A stretch of DNA of 60,438 nt from CAZMGD01 sp964565705. GTDB lineage: Bacteria; Actinomycetota; Acidimicrobiia; Acidimicrobiales; Ilumatobacteraceae. The DNA is taken from positions 1-60,438 of the forward strand of contig CAZMGD010000010.1 in the NCBI GenBank assembly GCA_964565705.1, written 5' to 3'. This document shows positions 23,904 through 32,997 of this stretch, one piece after another. Under the pieces are notes generated by a model, which was not told the DNA's origin, searched no databases, and saw only the letters and a list, made by a program, of their open reading frames with translations. Position numbers and translations under genes: made by a program. Each line of letters opens with the position of its first letter. Position 1 is the first letter of the stretch.

Positions 23904-26900
23904 ATGCGGGGCAGGCACCCGCGACGCCGGGCGTGGATGGCGCTCGGGATCGCGATCGCGACGGTGATGTCCGCGTGCTCGAGCGGTGACGACAGCGCGC
24001 CGGCGACGACCGCGCCGACCTCGACCGCGCCGTCGACGCCCGTGCCCGGTCAGGGCACCGGCGCCGGGCCGACGTCGCCGATCGCCTCGTTCCAGGGGGT
24101 CCGCCTGACCCGCGGCACGGCGGGCTCCGATCCGGTGGCGCCGGCCGCCGTGGTGGCAGGGACACCGCTGGACCAGGCAGCGATCGACGCGGTCACCGCC
24201 CGCCTGCCGGAGTGGACCGCCGATGCCGCCACGGCCCCGTTCAACTGGCCGGCGCAGACCCTGCAACCGCCGCAGACGGGGACCGTCGTCGACCTGCCGT
24301 TCCCCTCCACCGACCCAGCACCCACCGAGGAGACGGTGCCGACCGGACCGTTGCAAGTGGTGCGCCACCAGCCCGAGGGCGCGGTCGATGTCGCACCGTT
24401 CGTGAGCGTCACGTTCGATCAGCCGATGGTCCCGGTCGGGACCGTCGGCCAGGTCGCCGCCGAGGCGGCCCCCGCGACCCTCGTCCCGGACGTGCCCGGC
24501 GCCTGGCAGTGGATCGGCACGACCACGATCCGCTTCGACGCCGCCGTGGACGGTCTCGACCGCCTGCCGATGGCCACCGACTACACCGTCACCGTCCCTG
24601 CCGGCACCGTCTCGGCCACCGGCGGAGTGCTCGCCGAGGACGTCGCGTGGACGTTCTCCACGCCGCCACCGCAGGTCGTCGCGTTCCAACCGGACGATGA
24701 CGAGTCACTGCCGCTCGCCCCGGTGTACCTCGCCGTGTTCGACCAGCGGATCGATCCGAGCGCGGTCCTCGCTGCGGTGCACCTGAGCGCCGACGGTGCG
24801 CCGCGCGGCGTGCGGCCGGCGACGAGCGCCGAGATCGCCGACGACCGAGCCGTGCAGCAGTCGGTCGACTCGCTGCCCGAGGGACGATGGCTCGCGTTCC
24901 GTCCGGTCGACCCGCTGCCGGCCGACGCCGCGATCGACGTCGACATCGGTCCCGACGTGCCCTCCGCCGAGGGTCCGATCACCACGACCGTGACCGATTC
25001 GTTCCACGGGCGCACCTACGCGCCGCTCCGGGTCGAGGCGGTCGAGTGCGCGTGGGGCAACTCCTGCGAACCGCAGGGCGGGATCACGATCACGACGAAC
25101 AACGCGATCGACCCCGACCGGTTCGACCCGGCATCGATCGTCGTCGACCCGCCGATCGCCGGCGCATCGATCGGCGTGTACGGCGACACGATCAGCATCT
25201 CCGGGCCGATGGTTCCGGAGCAGACCTACGCGGTCACCGTACCTGCCGGTCTGACCGACGTGTTCGCGCAGCAGCTGCGCACCGACGACACGCACACCGT
25301 CACCGCCGGCCCGGCGAGGCCCTTCGTCCGGCCCCTCCAGCAACCGCTGACCACCGTCGACCCGTCGGGCGACCCTCCCTCGGTCTCGGTCGTGTCGAGC
25401 GGTCACGACGCCCTCCGGGTGACGGTCTACGCGGCGACGATCGAGGACTGGCCCAACCGTCAGGACGACCCCCTGTACGAGCAGCTGTACGGCTACGGCG
25501 GCGCCGAGGACACGACGCCCGACCTGCCCGTGCTGCTCGACACGACCCTCGAGGTCGCCGGCGACGGCAAGGTCCCCGTGGAGACGGCCATCGATCTCTC
25601 GGCATACCTGCCCGGCGGGCACGGCCACGTCGTGCTGCGCATCGCGCCGACGGACGAGCTCGATCAGGACGACCCGGACTACTGGTCCAACCACCCGACG
25701 CTCACCTGGGTGCAGGCGACCGACATCGGCCTGGACGCGTTCTCCGACGCTCGCGACCTGCACGCGTGGACCACCGATCTCTCCACGGGTGAACCGGTCG
25801 CCGGCGCTGTCGTGCGCATGCTCGGCAGCGGACCGGAGGCGACCACCGACGGGGACGGGGCAGCGGTCATCGACGTCGCGTCGAACGTTCCGGCCACGCT
25901 GACGGCGACGCTCGGCGATGACACGGCGATCCTCCCCGACTTCTGGCGGTACCGGGACGAGTCCGACGTGCCGCTGTGGCACGTGCTCGACGACCGCGGC
26001 GTGTACCGGCCCGGCGAGACCGCGTCGGTCAAGGGCTGGGTGCGGCGGCTCACCGCCGACGACGCCCAGCTCACCCTGTGGAACGGACGGCACGACGTTC
26101 GCTACTTCGCCCGCGATCCACTCGGCAACGTGCTCGCCGAGGGCTCGACGACGCTGGATGCGAGCGGCGGCTTCGACCTGACGTTCGACCTGCCTGCCGG
26201 ATCGAGCACGGGTACCGGTGTCCTGTTCCTGGCGCTCGACGACGACCCGGTGAGCGGCGCGTCACACACCCACACGTTCCAGATCGCCGAGTTCCGCCGC
26301 CCGGACTTCGAGGTCGCCGCGCGCACCGCGAGCGTCGGCCCGTACGTGCGATCCACACCGCTGACCCTCGCCGTCGATGCGTCCTACTACGCAGGTGGGC
26401 CACTGGCGAGCGCGCCGGTCACCTGGCAGGTCACCACCTCGTCGGCCAGCTACTCGCCGCCAGGATGGGACGACTTCTCGTTCGGACGCTGGACGCCGTG
26501 GTGGTACGCGGACGATGCGTACCGCGTGCCGTGCTGCGACGTGCCGGGAGCGGAGACCGAGGTCGCGACCTACGCGGGCACGACGGACGGCTCCGGCGCG
26601 CAGTACGTCGACGTCGCCGTCGGCGACCTCGGCGAGGACGCGGCCGAACTGCCCGTGACCGTGCGGGCCCAGGCGACGGTGATCGACGTCAACCGTCAGC
26701 CGATCACGGCGACGACCGACGTCCTGGTGCACCCCGCCGACCTGTACGCCGGGCTGCGGTCGCCGCGCACGTTCGTCCGCAAGGGCGAGCCGCTCGACGT
26801 CGACGTGGTCGTCACCGACATCGACGGCGCCGCGGTCGGAGGCCGGGAGGTCACCGTCACCGCAGGCCGCCAGCAGTCGACGTTCCGCAACGGCCAGTGG

Positions 26901-29900
26901 ATCGAAGAGGTCGTCGACCAGCAGGCGTGCGACGTGACGTCGGCCGACGATCCCGTGTCGTGCTCGTTCGCCCCCGACCTCGGCGGCAGCTACCGGATCG
27001 AGGCGGTCGTCATCGACGGCCAGGGTCGCAGCAGCCGCAGCGAGCTGACCCGCTGGGTCAGCGCCGCCGAGTCGATCCCCACCCGGACCGTGCAGCAGGA
27101 GGAGCTGACGATCGTGCCCGACGTCGAGGAGCACCGTCCCGGCGCCACCGCCGAACTGCTCGTCCAGGCACCGTTCGCCACGGGCACCGGGCTGATGGTG
27201 GTCACCCACGGCGGCATCCGGTCGACGACCCGCTTCGACGTCATCGATGGTTCCGCGATCGTGCAGCTGGCGGTCGAGGAGACCGACGTGCCGAGCCTCG
27301 ACGTCACGATCGAGGTCGTCGGGTCGGCCCCGCGCACCGCTGTCGACGGCACCGAGCTGCCCGGCGTGCCCACCCGGCCCGCGTTCGCCGTCGGGCAGAT
27401 CACCCTGCCGGTCTCCACGGCGTCACGCACGCTCGACATCGCGGTGGCACCGCGCTCCGCGCAGCTGGCGCCCGGGCAGAGCACCACCGTCGACGTGTCG
27501 GTGAAGGATCCATCGGGCGCGCCCGTGGTCGGCAGCGACCTGGCGGTGCTCGTCGTCGACGAAGCGGTCCTCGCGCTGAGCGGGTACCAGCTCGGCGATC
27601 CGCTCGACACCTTCTACGGCTCGCTGCCGAGCGAGCTCGCCGCCGCCTACGGCCGAGGCAGCATCGTGCTCGTCGACCCCGCCGCCTGGGCGTCGACGTC
27701 GGGTGGGGTGCCCGGAGAGGCGTCGACGACGACGACAGCGGGTGGTGGCCGAGACGGAGCGGAGGCGGCGATGCCGGCGTCGGTGCCGCTCGCCGATTCC
27801 GGGCTGTCGGGAGGCGGTGACTCGTCGGCTGCGACGCAACCGGGGACCACCACGCCGATCGACGTCCGTTCGGACTTCGACGCGCTCGCCGTGTGGGCGC
27901 CGGTGGTCACGACGGGCGCCGACGGCACCGCGGCGATCGACGTGCCGCTGCCGGACAGCCTGACGCGCTACCGCGTGATGGTCGTGGCCGCCGACGGCGC
28001 GCAACGGTTCGGCACCGCCGAGTCCACGATCACTGCTCGCCTGCCCCTGATGGTCAGGCCGTCGGCTCCCCGGTTCCTGAACGTCGGCGACGCGTTCGAG
28101 CTGCCCGTGGTGGTGCAGAACCAGTCCGACGTCGCCGTGGACGCCGACGTCGTCGTCGAGGCCGCGAACCTCGACCCGGCTGCCGCCACTGGTGCCCGCG
28201 TGAGCGTGCCGGCCAACGACCGCGTGGAGGTCCGGTTCCCGTTGTCGGCAGCCCTCGCCGGCACGGGCCGGATCCGGGTCAGTGCGGTCGCTGGCGAGGC
28301 GGGGGACTCGGCGACGGTCGAGCTGCCGGTGTACACGCCGGCGACCAGCGAGACGTTCGCGACCTACGGGGTGGTGGACGACGGCGCCGTCGTCCAGCCG
28401 GTGCTCGCGCCGACCGACGTGCTGGCACAGTACGGCGGGCTCGACGTCTCGACCTCCTCCACCTCGCTGCAGGCCTTGACCGACGCCGTCTTGTACCTGG
28501 CCGACTACCCGTACGAGTCGTCGGACGCGTTGGCGTCGCGGATCCTGGCGATCGTCGCCCTGCGCGACGTCCTCGATGCGTTCGACGCGCCCGGGCTGCC
28601 GAGCGCCGAGGCCCTGGACGCGACCGTGGCGTCCGACGTCGATGCGCTCTCCTCGATGCAGAACGACGACGGTGGCTTCCCGTTCTGGCGGCGCGGCGAC
28701 CGGTCCGAGCCGTACAACTCCGTGCAGGCCACCCACGCGCTCGTCGCTGCCCGAGATGCCGGGTACCCGGCGGCGCTGGACGACATCGATCTCGCCCTCT
28801 GGTACCTCACGGAGATCGAGAAGCGGATCCCGGGGGAGTACGGGCCCGAGGCCCGCGACACGATCGAGGCCTATGCCCTGCACGTGCGCGCGCTCGCCGG
28901 TCAACCCGATCCGGCGAAGGCGGCCGCGCTGTACGACTCGCGCGGCGAGGACCTCGGCCTCGACGCCCTGGCGTGGCTCTGGCCCATCGTCGACGACCCG
29001 GCAGACCGCGACGAGATCGCCACGACGATCGCCAACAGCGCGGTGGACACGGCGGGCGCCGTCACGTTCACGAGCGAGGTGACCGACGGCGCGTACGTCA
29101 CGCTGGCATCCGAACGGCGCACGGACGCGTTGGTGATGGACGCGGTGATCACGGTGCAACCCGACAGCGACCTGATCCCGAAGGCGGTCGTCGGGCTGCT
29201 CGCGTCGCAGCGCCAGGGCCGGTGGGACAACGTGCAGGAGAACTCGTTCGTCCTGCTCGCCCTGAAGCACTACTTCGACGTCTTCGAATCGGCGGATCCC
29301 GACTTCGTCGCTCGGATCTGGCTGGGCGACCAGTTCGCCGGCGAGCAGGCGTACCGCGACCGCTCGACCGATCGGAACCTGATCACCATCCCGACGGAGC
29401 AGCTGCAGACGATCGGCGACGCAGACCTGACGATCGCCAAGGACGGCACCGGCCGCCTCTACTACCGCGTCGGGATGCGCACCGCGCCGGCGTCGCTGGA
29501 GTTGGCGCCTGTCGACCGGGGCTTCGTCGTGGCCCGCACCTACGAGGCGGTCGACGATCCGGCAGACGTCACCCGTGACGCTGACGGGACGTGGCGCATC
29601 GTCGCCGGCGCACGCGTGCGGGTGCGGTTGACGATGGTCGCCGAGAGCCAGCGCACGCACGTCGCGCTCGTCGACCCGCTGCCCGCTGGCCTGGAGATCC
29701 TCAACCCGACCCTGGAGACGACGGCCGACGAGCCACTCGACCCGGCGTCGAGCCGCAGCGTCATCGGCGCCGGCTCCTGGTGGCCGTGGTTTCCGACGTG
29801 GTTCGACCACCAGAACCAGCGCGACGATCGTGCCGAGGCGTTCGCCACGTACCTCGGCGCCGGCACCTACGACTACAGCTACGTGGCGACGGCGACCACG

Positions 29901-29996
29901 CCCGGCAGCTTCGTCGTGCCCCCGACGAGGGCCGAGGAGATCTACTCGCCCGAGACGTTCGGCCGCGCCGCCACCGACCGGGTGGTGATCGCGTGA
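23904..29996 (+). CDS. bacterial alpha-2-macroglobulin-like lipoprotein without thioester
   Basis: This 2030-residue protein starts at ATG 23904 behind GGGAGGAC. The signal peptide ends in VMSAC, predicting a lipoprotein, followed by a Thr/Pro/Ser linker. N-terminal Ig-like domains (VSVTFDQPMVPVG and similar, to about residue 480) precede MG domains, including LWHVLDDRGVYRPGETASVKGWVRR (about 690-715). ALAVWAPVVTTGADGTAAIDVPLPDSLTRYRVMVVA is the alpha-2-macroglobulin family signature. In the thioester domain YPYESSD (about 1535-1541) replaces the usual CxEQ, so covalent trapping is not expected, as in E. coli YfaS. No penicillin-binding partner is adjacent. The likely role is to restrain foreign proteases at the envelope. 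Confidence 0.9.
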   Translation: MRGRHPRRRAWMALGIAIATVMSACSSGDDSAPATTAPTSTAPSTPVPGQGTGAGPTSPIASFQGVRLTRGTAGSDPVAPAAVVAGTPLDQAAIDAVTARLPEWTADAATAPFNWPAQTLQPPQTGTVVDLPFPSTDPAPTEETVPTGPLQVVRHQPEGAVDVAPFVSVTFDQPMVPVGTVGQVAAEAAPATLVPDVPGAWQWIGTTTIRFDAAVDGLDRLPMATDYTVTVPAGTVSATGGVLAEDVAWTFSTPPPQVVAFQPDDDESLPLAPVYLAVFDQRIDPSAVLAAVHLSADGAPRGVRPATSAEIADDRAVQQSVDSLPEGRWLAFRPVDPLPADAAIDVDIGPDVPSAEGPITTTVTDSFHGRTYAPLRVEAVECAWGNSCEPQGGITITTNNAIDPDRFDPASIVVDPPIAGASIGVYGDTISISGPMVPEQTYAVTVPAGLTDVFAQQLRTDDTHTVTAGPARPFVRPLQQPLTTVDPSGDPPSVSVVSSGHDALRVTVYAATIEDWPNRQDDPLYEQLYGYGGAEDTTPDLPVLLDTTLEVAGDGKVPVETAIDLSAYLPGGHGHVVLRIAPTDELDQDDPDYWSNHPTLTWVQATDIGLDAFSDARDLHAWTTDLSTGEPVAGAVVRMLGSGPEATTDGDGAAVIDVASNVPATLTATLGDDTAILPDFWRYRDESDVPLWHVLDDRGVYRPGETASVKGWVRRLTADDAQLTLWNGRHDVRYFARDPLGNVLAEGSTTLDASGGFDLTFDLPAGSSTGTGVLFLALDDDPVSGASHTHTFQIAEFRRPDFEVAARTASVGPYVRSTPLTLAVDASYYAGGPLASAPVTWQVTTSSASYSPPGWDDFSFGRWTPWWYADDAYRVPCCDVPGAETEVATYAGTTDGSGAQYVDVAVGDLGEDAAELPVTVRAQATVIDVNRQPITATTDVLVHPADLYAGLRSPRTFVRKGEPLDVDVVVTDIDGAAVGGREVTVTAGRQQSTFRNGQWIEEVVDQQACDVTSADDPVSCSFAPDLGGSYRIEAVVIDGQGRSSRSELTRWVSAAESIPTRTVQQEELTIVPDVEEHRPGATAELLVQAPFATGTGLMVVTHGGIRSTTRFDVIDGSAIVQLAVEETDVPSLDVTIEVVGSAPRTAVDGTELPGVPTRPAFAVGQITLPVSTASRTLDIAVAPRSAQLAPGQSTTVDVSVKDPSGAPVVGSDLAVLVVDEAVLALSGYQLGDPLDTFYGSLPSELAAAYGRGSIVLVDPAAWASTSGGVPGEASTTTTAGGGRDGAEAAMPASVPLADSGLSGGGDSSAATQPGTTTPIDVRSDFDALAVWAPVVTTGADGTAAIDVPLPDSLTRYRVMVVAADGAQRFGTAESTITARLPLMVRPSAPRFLNVGDAFELPVVVQNQSDVAVDADVVVEAANLDPAAATGARVSVPANDRVEVRFPLSAALAGTGRIRVSAVAGEAGDSATVELPVYTPATSETFATYGVVDDGAVVQPVLAPTDVLAQYGGLDVSTSSTSLQALTDAVLYLADYPYESSDALASRILAIVALRDVLDAFDAPGLPSAEALDATVASDVDALSSMQNDDGGFPFWRRGDRSEPYNSVQATHALVAARDAGYPAALDDIDLALWYLTEIEKRIPGEYGPEARDTIEAYALHVRALAGQPDPAKAAALYDSRGEDLGLDALAWLWPIVDDPADRDEIATTIANSAVDTAGAVTFTSEVTDGAYVTLASERRTDALVMDAVITVQPDSDLIPKAVVGLLASQRQGRWDNVQENSFVLLALKHYFDVFESADPDFVARIWLGDQFAGEQAYRDRSTDRNLITIPTEQLQTIGDADLTIAKDGTGRLYYRVGMRTAPASLELAPVDRGFVVARTYEAVDDPADVTRDADGTWRIVAGARVRVRLTMVAESQRTHVALVDPLPAGLEILNPTLETTADEPLDPASSRSVIGAGSWWPWFPTWFDHQNQRDDRAEAFATYLGAGTYDYSYVATATTPGSFVVPPTRAEEIYSPETFGRAATDRVVIA

Positions 29997-30055
29997 GCAC
30001 GATGTCGTAGCCCTCGACCGAGGCGAGAGGTCTGCGCCCGTCGAGTCGACGGCGA

Positions 30056-30175
30056 GACCCGCCGTACGTCGAGGCCCTCGATGCCGGCGAAGTCGTCGAC
30101 GTTGATCGTGTACAGCGTCAGTCCGTTGGCGATGGCGATCGACGCGATCTGGAAATCGTTCACCCGGGCTCGTGA
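30056..30175 (-). pseudogene. C-terminal remnant of a VapC-type PIN toxin gene
   Basis: Minus-strand translation reads SRARVNDFQIASIAIANGLTLYTINVDDFAGIEGLDVRRV, the last third of a PIN-domain toxin, including the conserved ND and the late Asp. No upstream PIN core and no antitoxin gene exist, because a plus-strand gene occupies the sequence. The frame runs on past the natural end into unrelated residues. It is a decayed fragment, probably left by a deletion. Confidence 0.7.
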
Positions 30176-30219
30176 GGTGGGTGACAGACTGATCCGGATC
30201 CGGTGGTGTCGGGAGGGCG

Positions 30220-30717
30220 ATGAGCGGCGGCGACGAGCGACCGACGGTGAGATCCGACGCGGCGACGCTGCTCGGGAAGTTCCGGGTCGGTGAGCGCGAG
30301 GGACGGCTCGCGCTCCGCGATGGCCGGTTGTCCTTCACCACGAGGGAGGGCAAGGTCGTGCTGGACGTTCCGGTCGGCGAGTTGCACTCGGCCGCGCCGT
30401 GGTCGGGTGGGCTCGTGGTCTGGGGCGGTTCACGGCGTTACCTCTTCAGGTTCGCCCGCCCGGCCGGGCGGGCGTTGTACATGCCCGACGACTCGGTCGG
30501 TCAACTGCTCGACGGTGTGACGCACGCGTTCTCGTCGCGCGGAGCAGGGCGCACAGGCGACGTGTGGGCCGCACAGCTGCGCCCGCTCATCGGCGATCCG
30601 CCGCCGGGCGTCGTCGCACGCGCCCCCTGGTCCGACTGGCGGATCATCGGGTCGATCCTCGGTGGGGCCGCCGCACTCACCGGCCTCGCATCGCTCGCGG
30701 TGTTCGTCACCCGCTGA
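30220..30717 (+). CDS. small membrane protein with PH/GRAM-like domain
   Basis: This 165-residue protein starts at ATG 30220 behind GGGAGGG. Residues about 20-95 form a strand-rich unit (GRLALRDGRLSFTTREGKVVLDVPVGELHSA and VWGGSRRYLFRF) resembling bacterial PH or GRAM-like domains. The C-terminal 25 residues are hydrophobic (IIGSILGGAAALTGLASLAVFVT), a tail anchor. The function is unknown. It ends 7 bp from the convergent regulator gene. Its 5' region borders the vapC remnant, so this spot has been rearranged. Confidence 0.65.
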   Translation: MSGGDERPTVRSDAATLLGKFRVGEREGRLALRDGRLSFTTREGKVVLDVPVGELHSAAPWSGGLVVWGGSRRYLFRFARPAGRALYMPDDSVGQLLDGVTHAFSSRGAGRTGDVWAAQLRPLIGDPPPGVVARAPWSDWRIIGSILGGAAALTGLASLAVFVTR

Positions 30718-30724
30718 GTCGGCG

Positions 30725-31405
30725 CTACCCCCAGCGGGACTGGCCGAAGCGGTAGCCGACGCTGCGTACGGTCTGGATGAGGTTGGCGTGTTCCTCGCCG
30801 AGCTTGGCCCGCAGGCGCCGCACGTGGACGTCGACCGTTCGGGCGCCGCCGTAGTACTCGTAGCCCCACACCCGGCTGAGCAGCATCTCGCGGGTGAACA
30901 CCTTGCCCGGGTTCTGGGCGAGGAACTTGAGCAGCTCGTACTCCATGTAGGTGAGATCGAGCGGCCGCCCGGCGATCGACGCTTGGTACGTGCCGACGTT
31001 GAGCACGAGCTCGGCGTGCTCGACCAGCTCCGGGCGCACACCCTCGCCGGCGCGCGAGAACAGGTGGCGCAACCGGGCCTCGAGCTCGCGGGGGTGGAAC
31101 GGCGACAGGCAGAAGTCGTCGAACAGGTCGTCGCGCAGCGACAGGTCGTCGAGCTGGCCGCCGGTGACGAGCAGCAACAGCGGCTGGACGCGCGCGTCGC
31201 GGCTGCGCATCGCCCGGCAGAACGGCCATGCGCCCTCCGGGTCGGAGTCGGCGGCGACCACGGCGCCTGCCCAGCCTTCCAGCGGTTCGGAGGCCGTGGC
31301 GTCCTCCGGCGAGGACACCGCCTTCCAGCGGTACCCGGCGAGGTCGAGCGTGCGGGCCAGCTCCGGCGGCGGTGGGTCCGGGTAGACGGCGACGAGGTCG
31401 GTCAT
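30725..31405 (-). CDS. glnR: GlnR-like OmpR-family nitrogen regulator
   Basis: This 226-residue protein starts at ATG 31405, with GGAGGG upstream on the coding strand. The N-terminal receiver is degenerate: the acidic pocket and phosphoacceptor are not recognisable, as in orphan GlnR proteins. The C-terminal winged helix (LDLTYMEYELLKFLAQNPGKVFTREMLLSRVWGYEYYGGARTVDVHVRRLRAKLG, then LIQTVRSVGYRFG) closely resembles actinobacterial GlnR/PhoB. It lies 82 bp downstream of glnA and near glnII, the classic GlnR targets. This makes GlnR a better name than a generic response regulator. No histidine kinase gene is adjacent. Confidence 0.8.
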   Translation of the reverse strand: MTDLVAVYPDPPPPELARTLDLAGYRWKAVSSPEDATASEPLEGWAGAVVAADSDPEGAWPFCRAMRSRDARVQPLLLLVTGGQLDDLSLRDDLFDDFCLSPFHPRELEARLRHLFSRAGEGVRPELVEHAELVLNVGTYQASIAGRPLDLTYMEYELLKFLAQNPGKVFTREMLLSRVWGYEYYGGARTVDVHVRRLRAKLGEEHANLIQTVRSVGYRFGQSRWG

Positions 31406-31487
31406 GTCACGCGCCCTCCGCATGGGGCCGTCCCGGTGCGGACCGACGGCCCCGAGTGAGCGGGTGAGCGGGTGGGAACGGGGTCGG

Positions 31488-32834
31488 TCACAGGGACCTC
31501 AAGTAGCGGTCGAGCTCGTAGGGGGTGACGGAGGTCTTGTAGCTCATCCACTCCGAGCGCTTGTTGCGCAAGAACCACTCGAAGATGTGCTCACCGAGCG
31601 CCTCGTGCACGAGCGAGGACTCCTCCATCACCCGCAGCGAGTCGGCGAGCGAGTACGGCAGCTGGTCGATGCCCAGCTTGGCCAGTTCGGCGTCGTCGAG
31701 CTCGAACAGGTTGGCCTCGGCCTCGGGCGGCAGCTTGTATCCCTCGGTGATGCCGCGCAACCCCGCCGCGAGGATCACCGAGAACGCCAGGTACGGGTTG
31801 CACGCCGGATCGGGTGAGCGGTACTCGATGCGGGTGGCCATCGGGTCGCCGCGCTTGGTGATCGGCACCCGGATCAGCCCGCTGCGGTTGTTGCGGGCCC
31901 AGGAGATGTGCACCGGCGCCTCGAAGCCGGGCACCAGCCGCTTGTACGAGTTGACCGTCTGGTTGGTGATCGCGGTGATCTCCGACGCGTGGCGCAGCAG
32001 GCCGGCCATGAACTGCTTCGCCACCGTCGACAGGTGGTAGGGGTCGCTCTCGTCGTAGAACGCATTCTCGTCGCCTTGGAACAGGCTGAGGTGCAGGTGC
32101 ATCCCCGACCCCTGCACGCCCTCGAGCGGCTTGGGCATGAACGTTGCGTGCACGCCCTCGCGGGCGGCCACCTCCTTCACGAGCAGGCGGAACGTCATCA
32201 CGCTGTCGGCCATCGTCAGTGCGTCGGTGTGGCGCAGGTCGATCTCGTGCTGGCTGGGAGCGTCCTCGTGGAAGCTGTACGCCACCGGGATGCTCATCGT
32301 CTCCAGCGTGCGGATCGTCGCCTTGCGCAACGAGCCGGCGACGTCGGTCGCGGTCAGGTCGAAGAAACCGGCGTCGTCGAGCGGTTTCGGAGGCTGACCG
32401 CGCTCGGGAGGCGCGAAGTAGAAGTACTCCATGTCCGGCGCCGTGAGGAACGAGAAGCCCAGGTCACGGGCCTTCTCCAGGTTGCGGCGCAGCACCTGGC
32501 GGGGGTCGCCGCTGAACGGTGTGCCGTCGAGGTGATGGATGTCGCAGAACACCCGGGCCTCGGGGGCCTTCGGGTCGCTCCACGGCAGGATCTCGAACGT
32601 GCCGGCATCGGGCTCGGCGACGACGTCGCTCTCCTGCACCCGGGAGAAGCCGTCGATCGACGAGCCGTCGAAGCTCATCCCGTCGTCGAGCGCGTTCTCG
32701 ATCTCCGCCGGGCTGATCGCGAAGCTCTTCAGGTTGCCGAGGACATCGGTGAACCACAGGCGGATGAGTCGCACCCCGCGCTCCTCCACGGTGTGGAGCA
32801 CGTAGTTGCGTTGCTGCTCGTTCACGATGGGCAC
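31488..32834 (-). CDS. glnA: type I glutamine synthetase (GSI-alpha-like)
   Basis: This 448-residue protein starts at ATG 32834. Family signatures are FDGSSIDGFSRVQESD, the substrate segment MPKPLEGVQGSGMHLHLSLF, and the ATP/glutamate region RLVPGFEAPVHISWARNNRSGLIRVP with RIEYRSPDPACNPYLAFSVILAAGL. The length matches GSI-alpha. The region that carries the adenylylated Tyr in GSI-beta reads NLFELDDAE, with Phe, so adenylylation control is not expected. It makes glutamine from glutamate, ammonia and ATP in the cytoplasm. It is preceded by glnII and followed by the GlnR-like gene on the same strand. A structured leader lies upstream. Confidence 0.92.
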   Translation of the reverse strand: MPIVNEQQRNYVLHTVEERGVRLIRLWFTDVLGNLKSFAISPAEIENALDDGMSFDGSSIDGFSRVQESDVVAEPDAGTFEILPWSDPKAPEARVFCDIHHLDGTPFSGDPRQVLRRNLEKARDLGFSFLTAPDMEYFYFAPPERGQPPKPLDDAGFFDLTATDVAGSLRKATIRTLETMSIPVAYSFHEDAPSQHEIDLRHTDALTMADSVMTFRLLVKEVAAREGVHATFMPKPLEGVQGSGMHLHLSLFQGDENAFYDESDPYHLSTVAKQFMAGLLRHASEITAITNQTVNSYKRLVPGFEAPVHISWARNNRSGLIRVPITKRGDPMATRIEYRSPDPACNPYLAFSVILAAGLRGITEGYKLPPEAEANLFELDDAELAKLGIDQLPYSLADSLRVMEESSLVHEALGEHIFEWFLRNKRSEWMSYKTSVTPYELDRYLRSL

Positions 32835-32851
32835 CTCGTCAGTCTGTCAAA

Positions 32852-32902
32852 GAGACGGAGCCGTTCGGCACCGCATGTGGTGCTCTCCCGGCTCCGTTTC
32901 TC
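32852..32902 (-). promoter_or_regulatory. structured 5' leader of glnA (nested hairpin)
   Basis: CGGAGCCG (32856-32863) pairs with CGGCTCCG (32889-32896), extended by GAGA with TTTCTC around a bulge. An inner stem GCACC/GGTGC spans 32868-32872 and 32879-32883. The structure ends about 17 nt before the glnA start on the minus strand, close enough to affect ribosome access. It may be an attenuator, a processing site or a terminator. It matches no riboswitch class that I recognise. Confidence 0.55.
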
Positions 32903-32940
32903 TCGTCTCTTGGGGTCGGGCTCGCAAGCTCGCCCTCACG

Positions 32941-32983
32941 CGCGCCGCCCCCGGCCAGCGGCATGCCGGCCGGGGGCGGCGCG
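32941..32983 (-). terminator. strong GC hairpin after glnII
   Basis: A perfect 16-bp stem (32941-32956 with 32968-32983) surrounds an 11-base loop, starting about 15 bases after the glnII stop. There is no T-run, which is common for actinobacterial terminators. It probably separates glnII transcripts from glnA. Confidence 0.75.
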
Positions 32984-32997
32984 ATCACGGATGGAGG

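Noticed and set aside
30056..30175. Functional toxin-antitoxin module
   Set aside because: Only the toxin C-terminus remains and no antitoxin is present.
24705..30353. Several long minus-strand frames opposite the alpha-2-macroglobulin gene
   Set aside because: Antisense shadows of a strongly coding plus strand, with no recognisable folds.
32852..32902. Glutamine riboswitch
   Set aside because: Known glutamine riboswitches are mainly cyanobacterial, and the conserved core is not visible here; only paired arms are seen.
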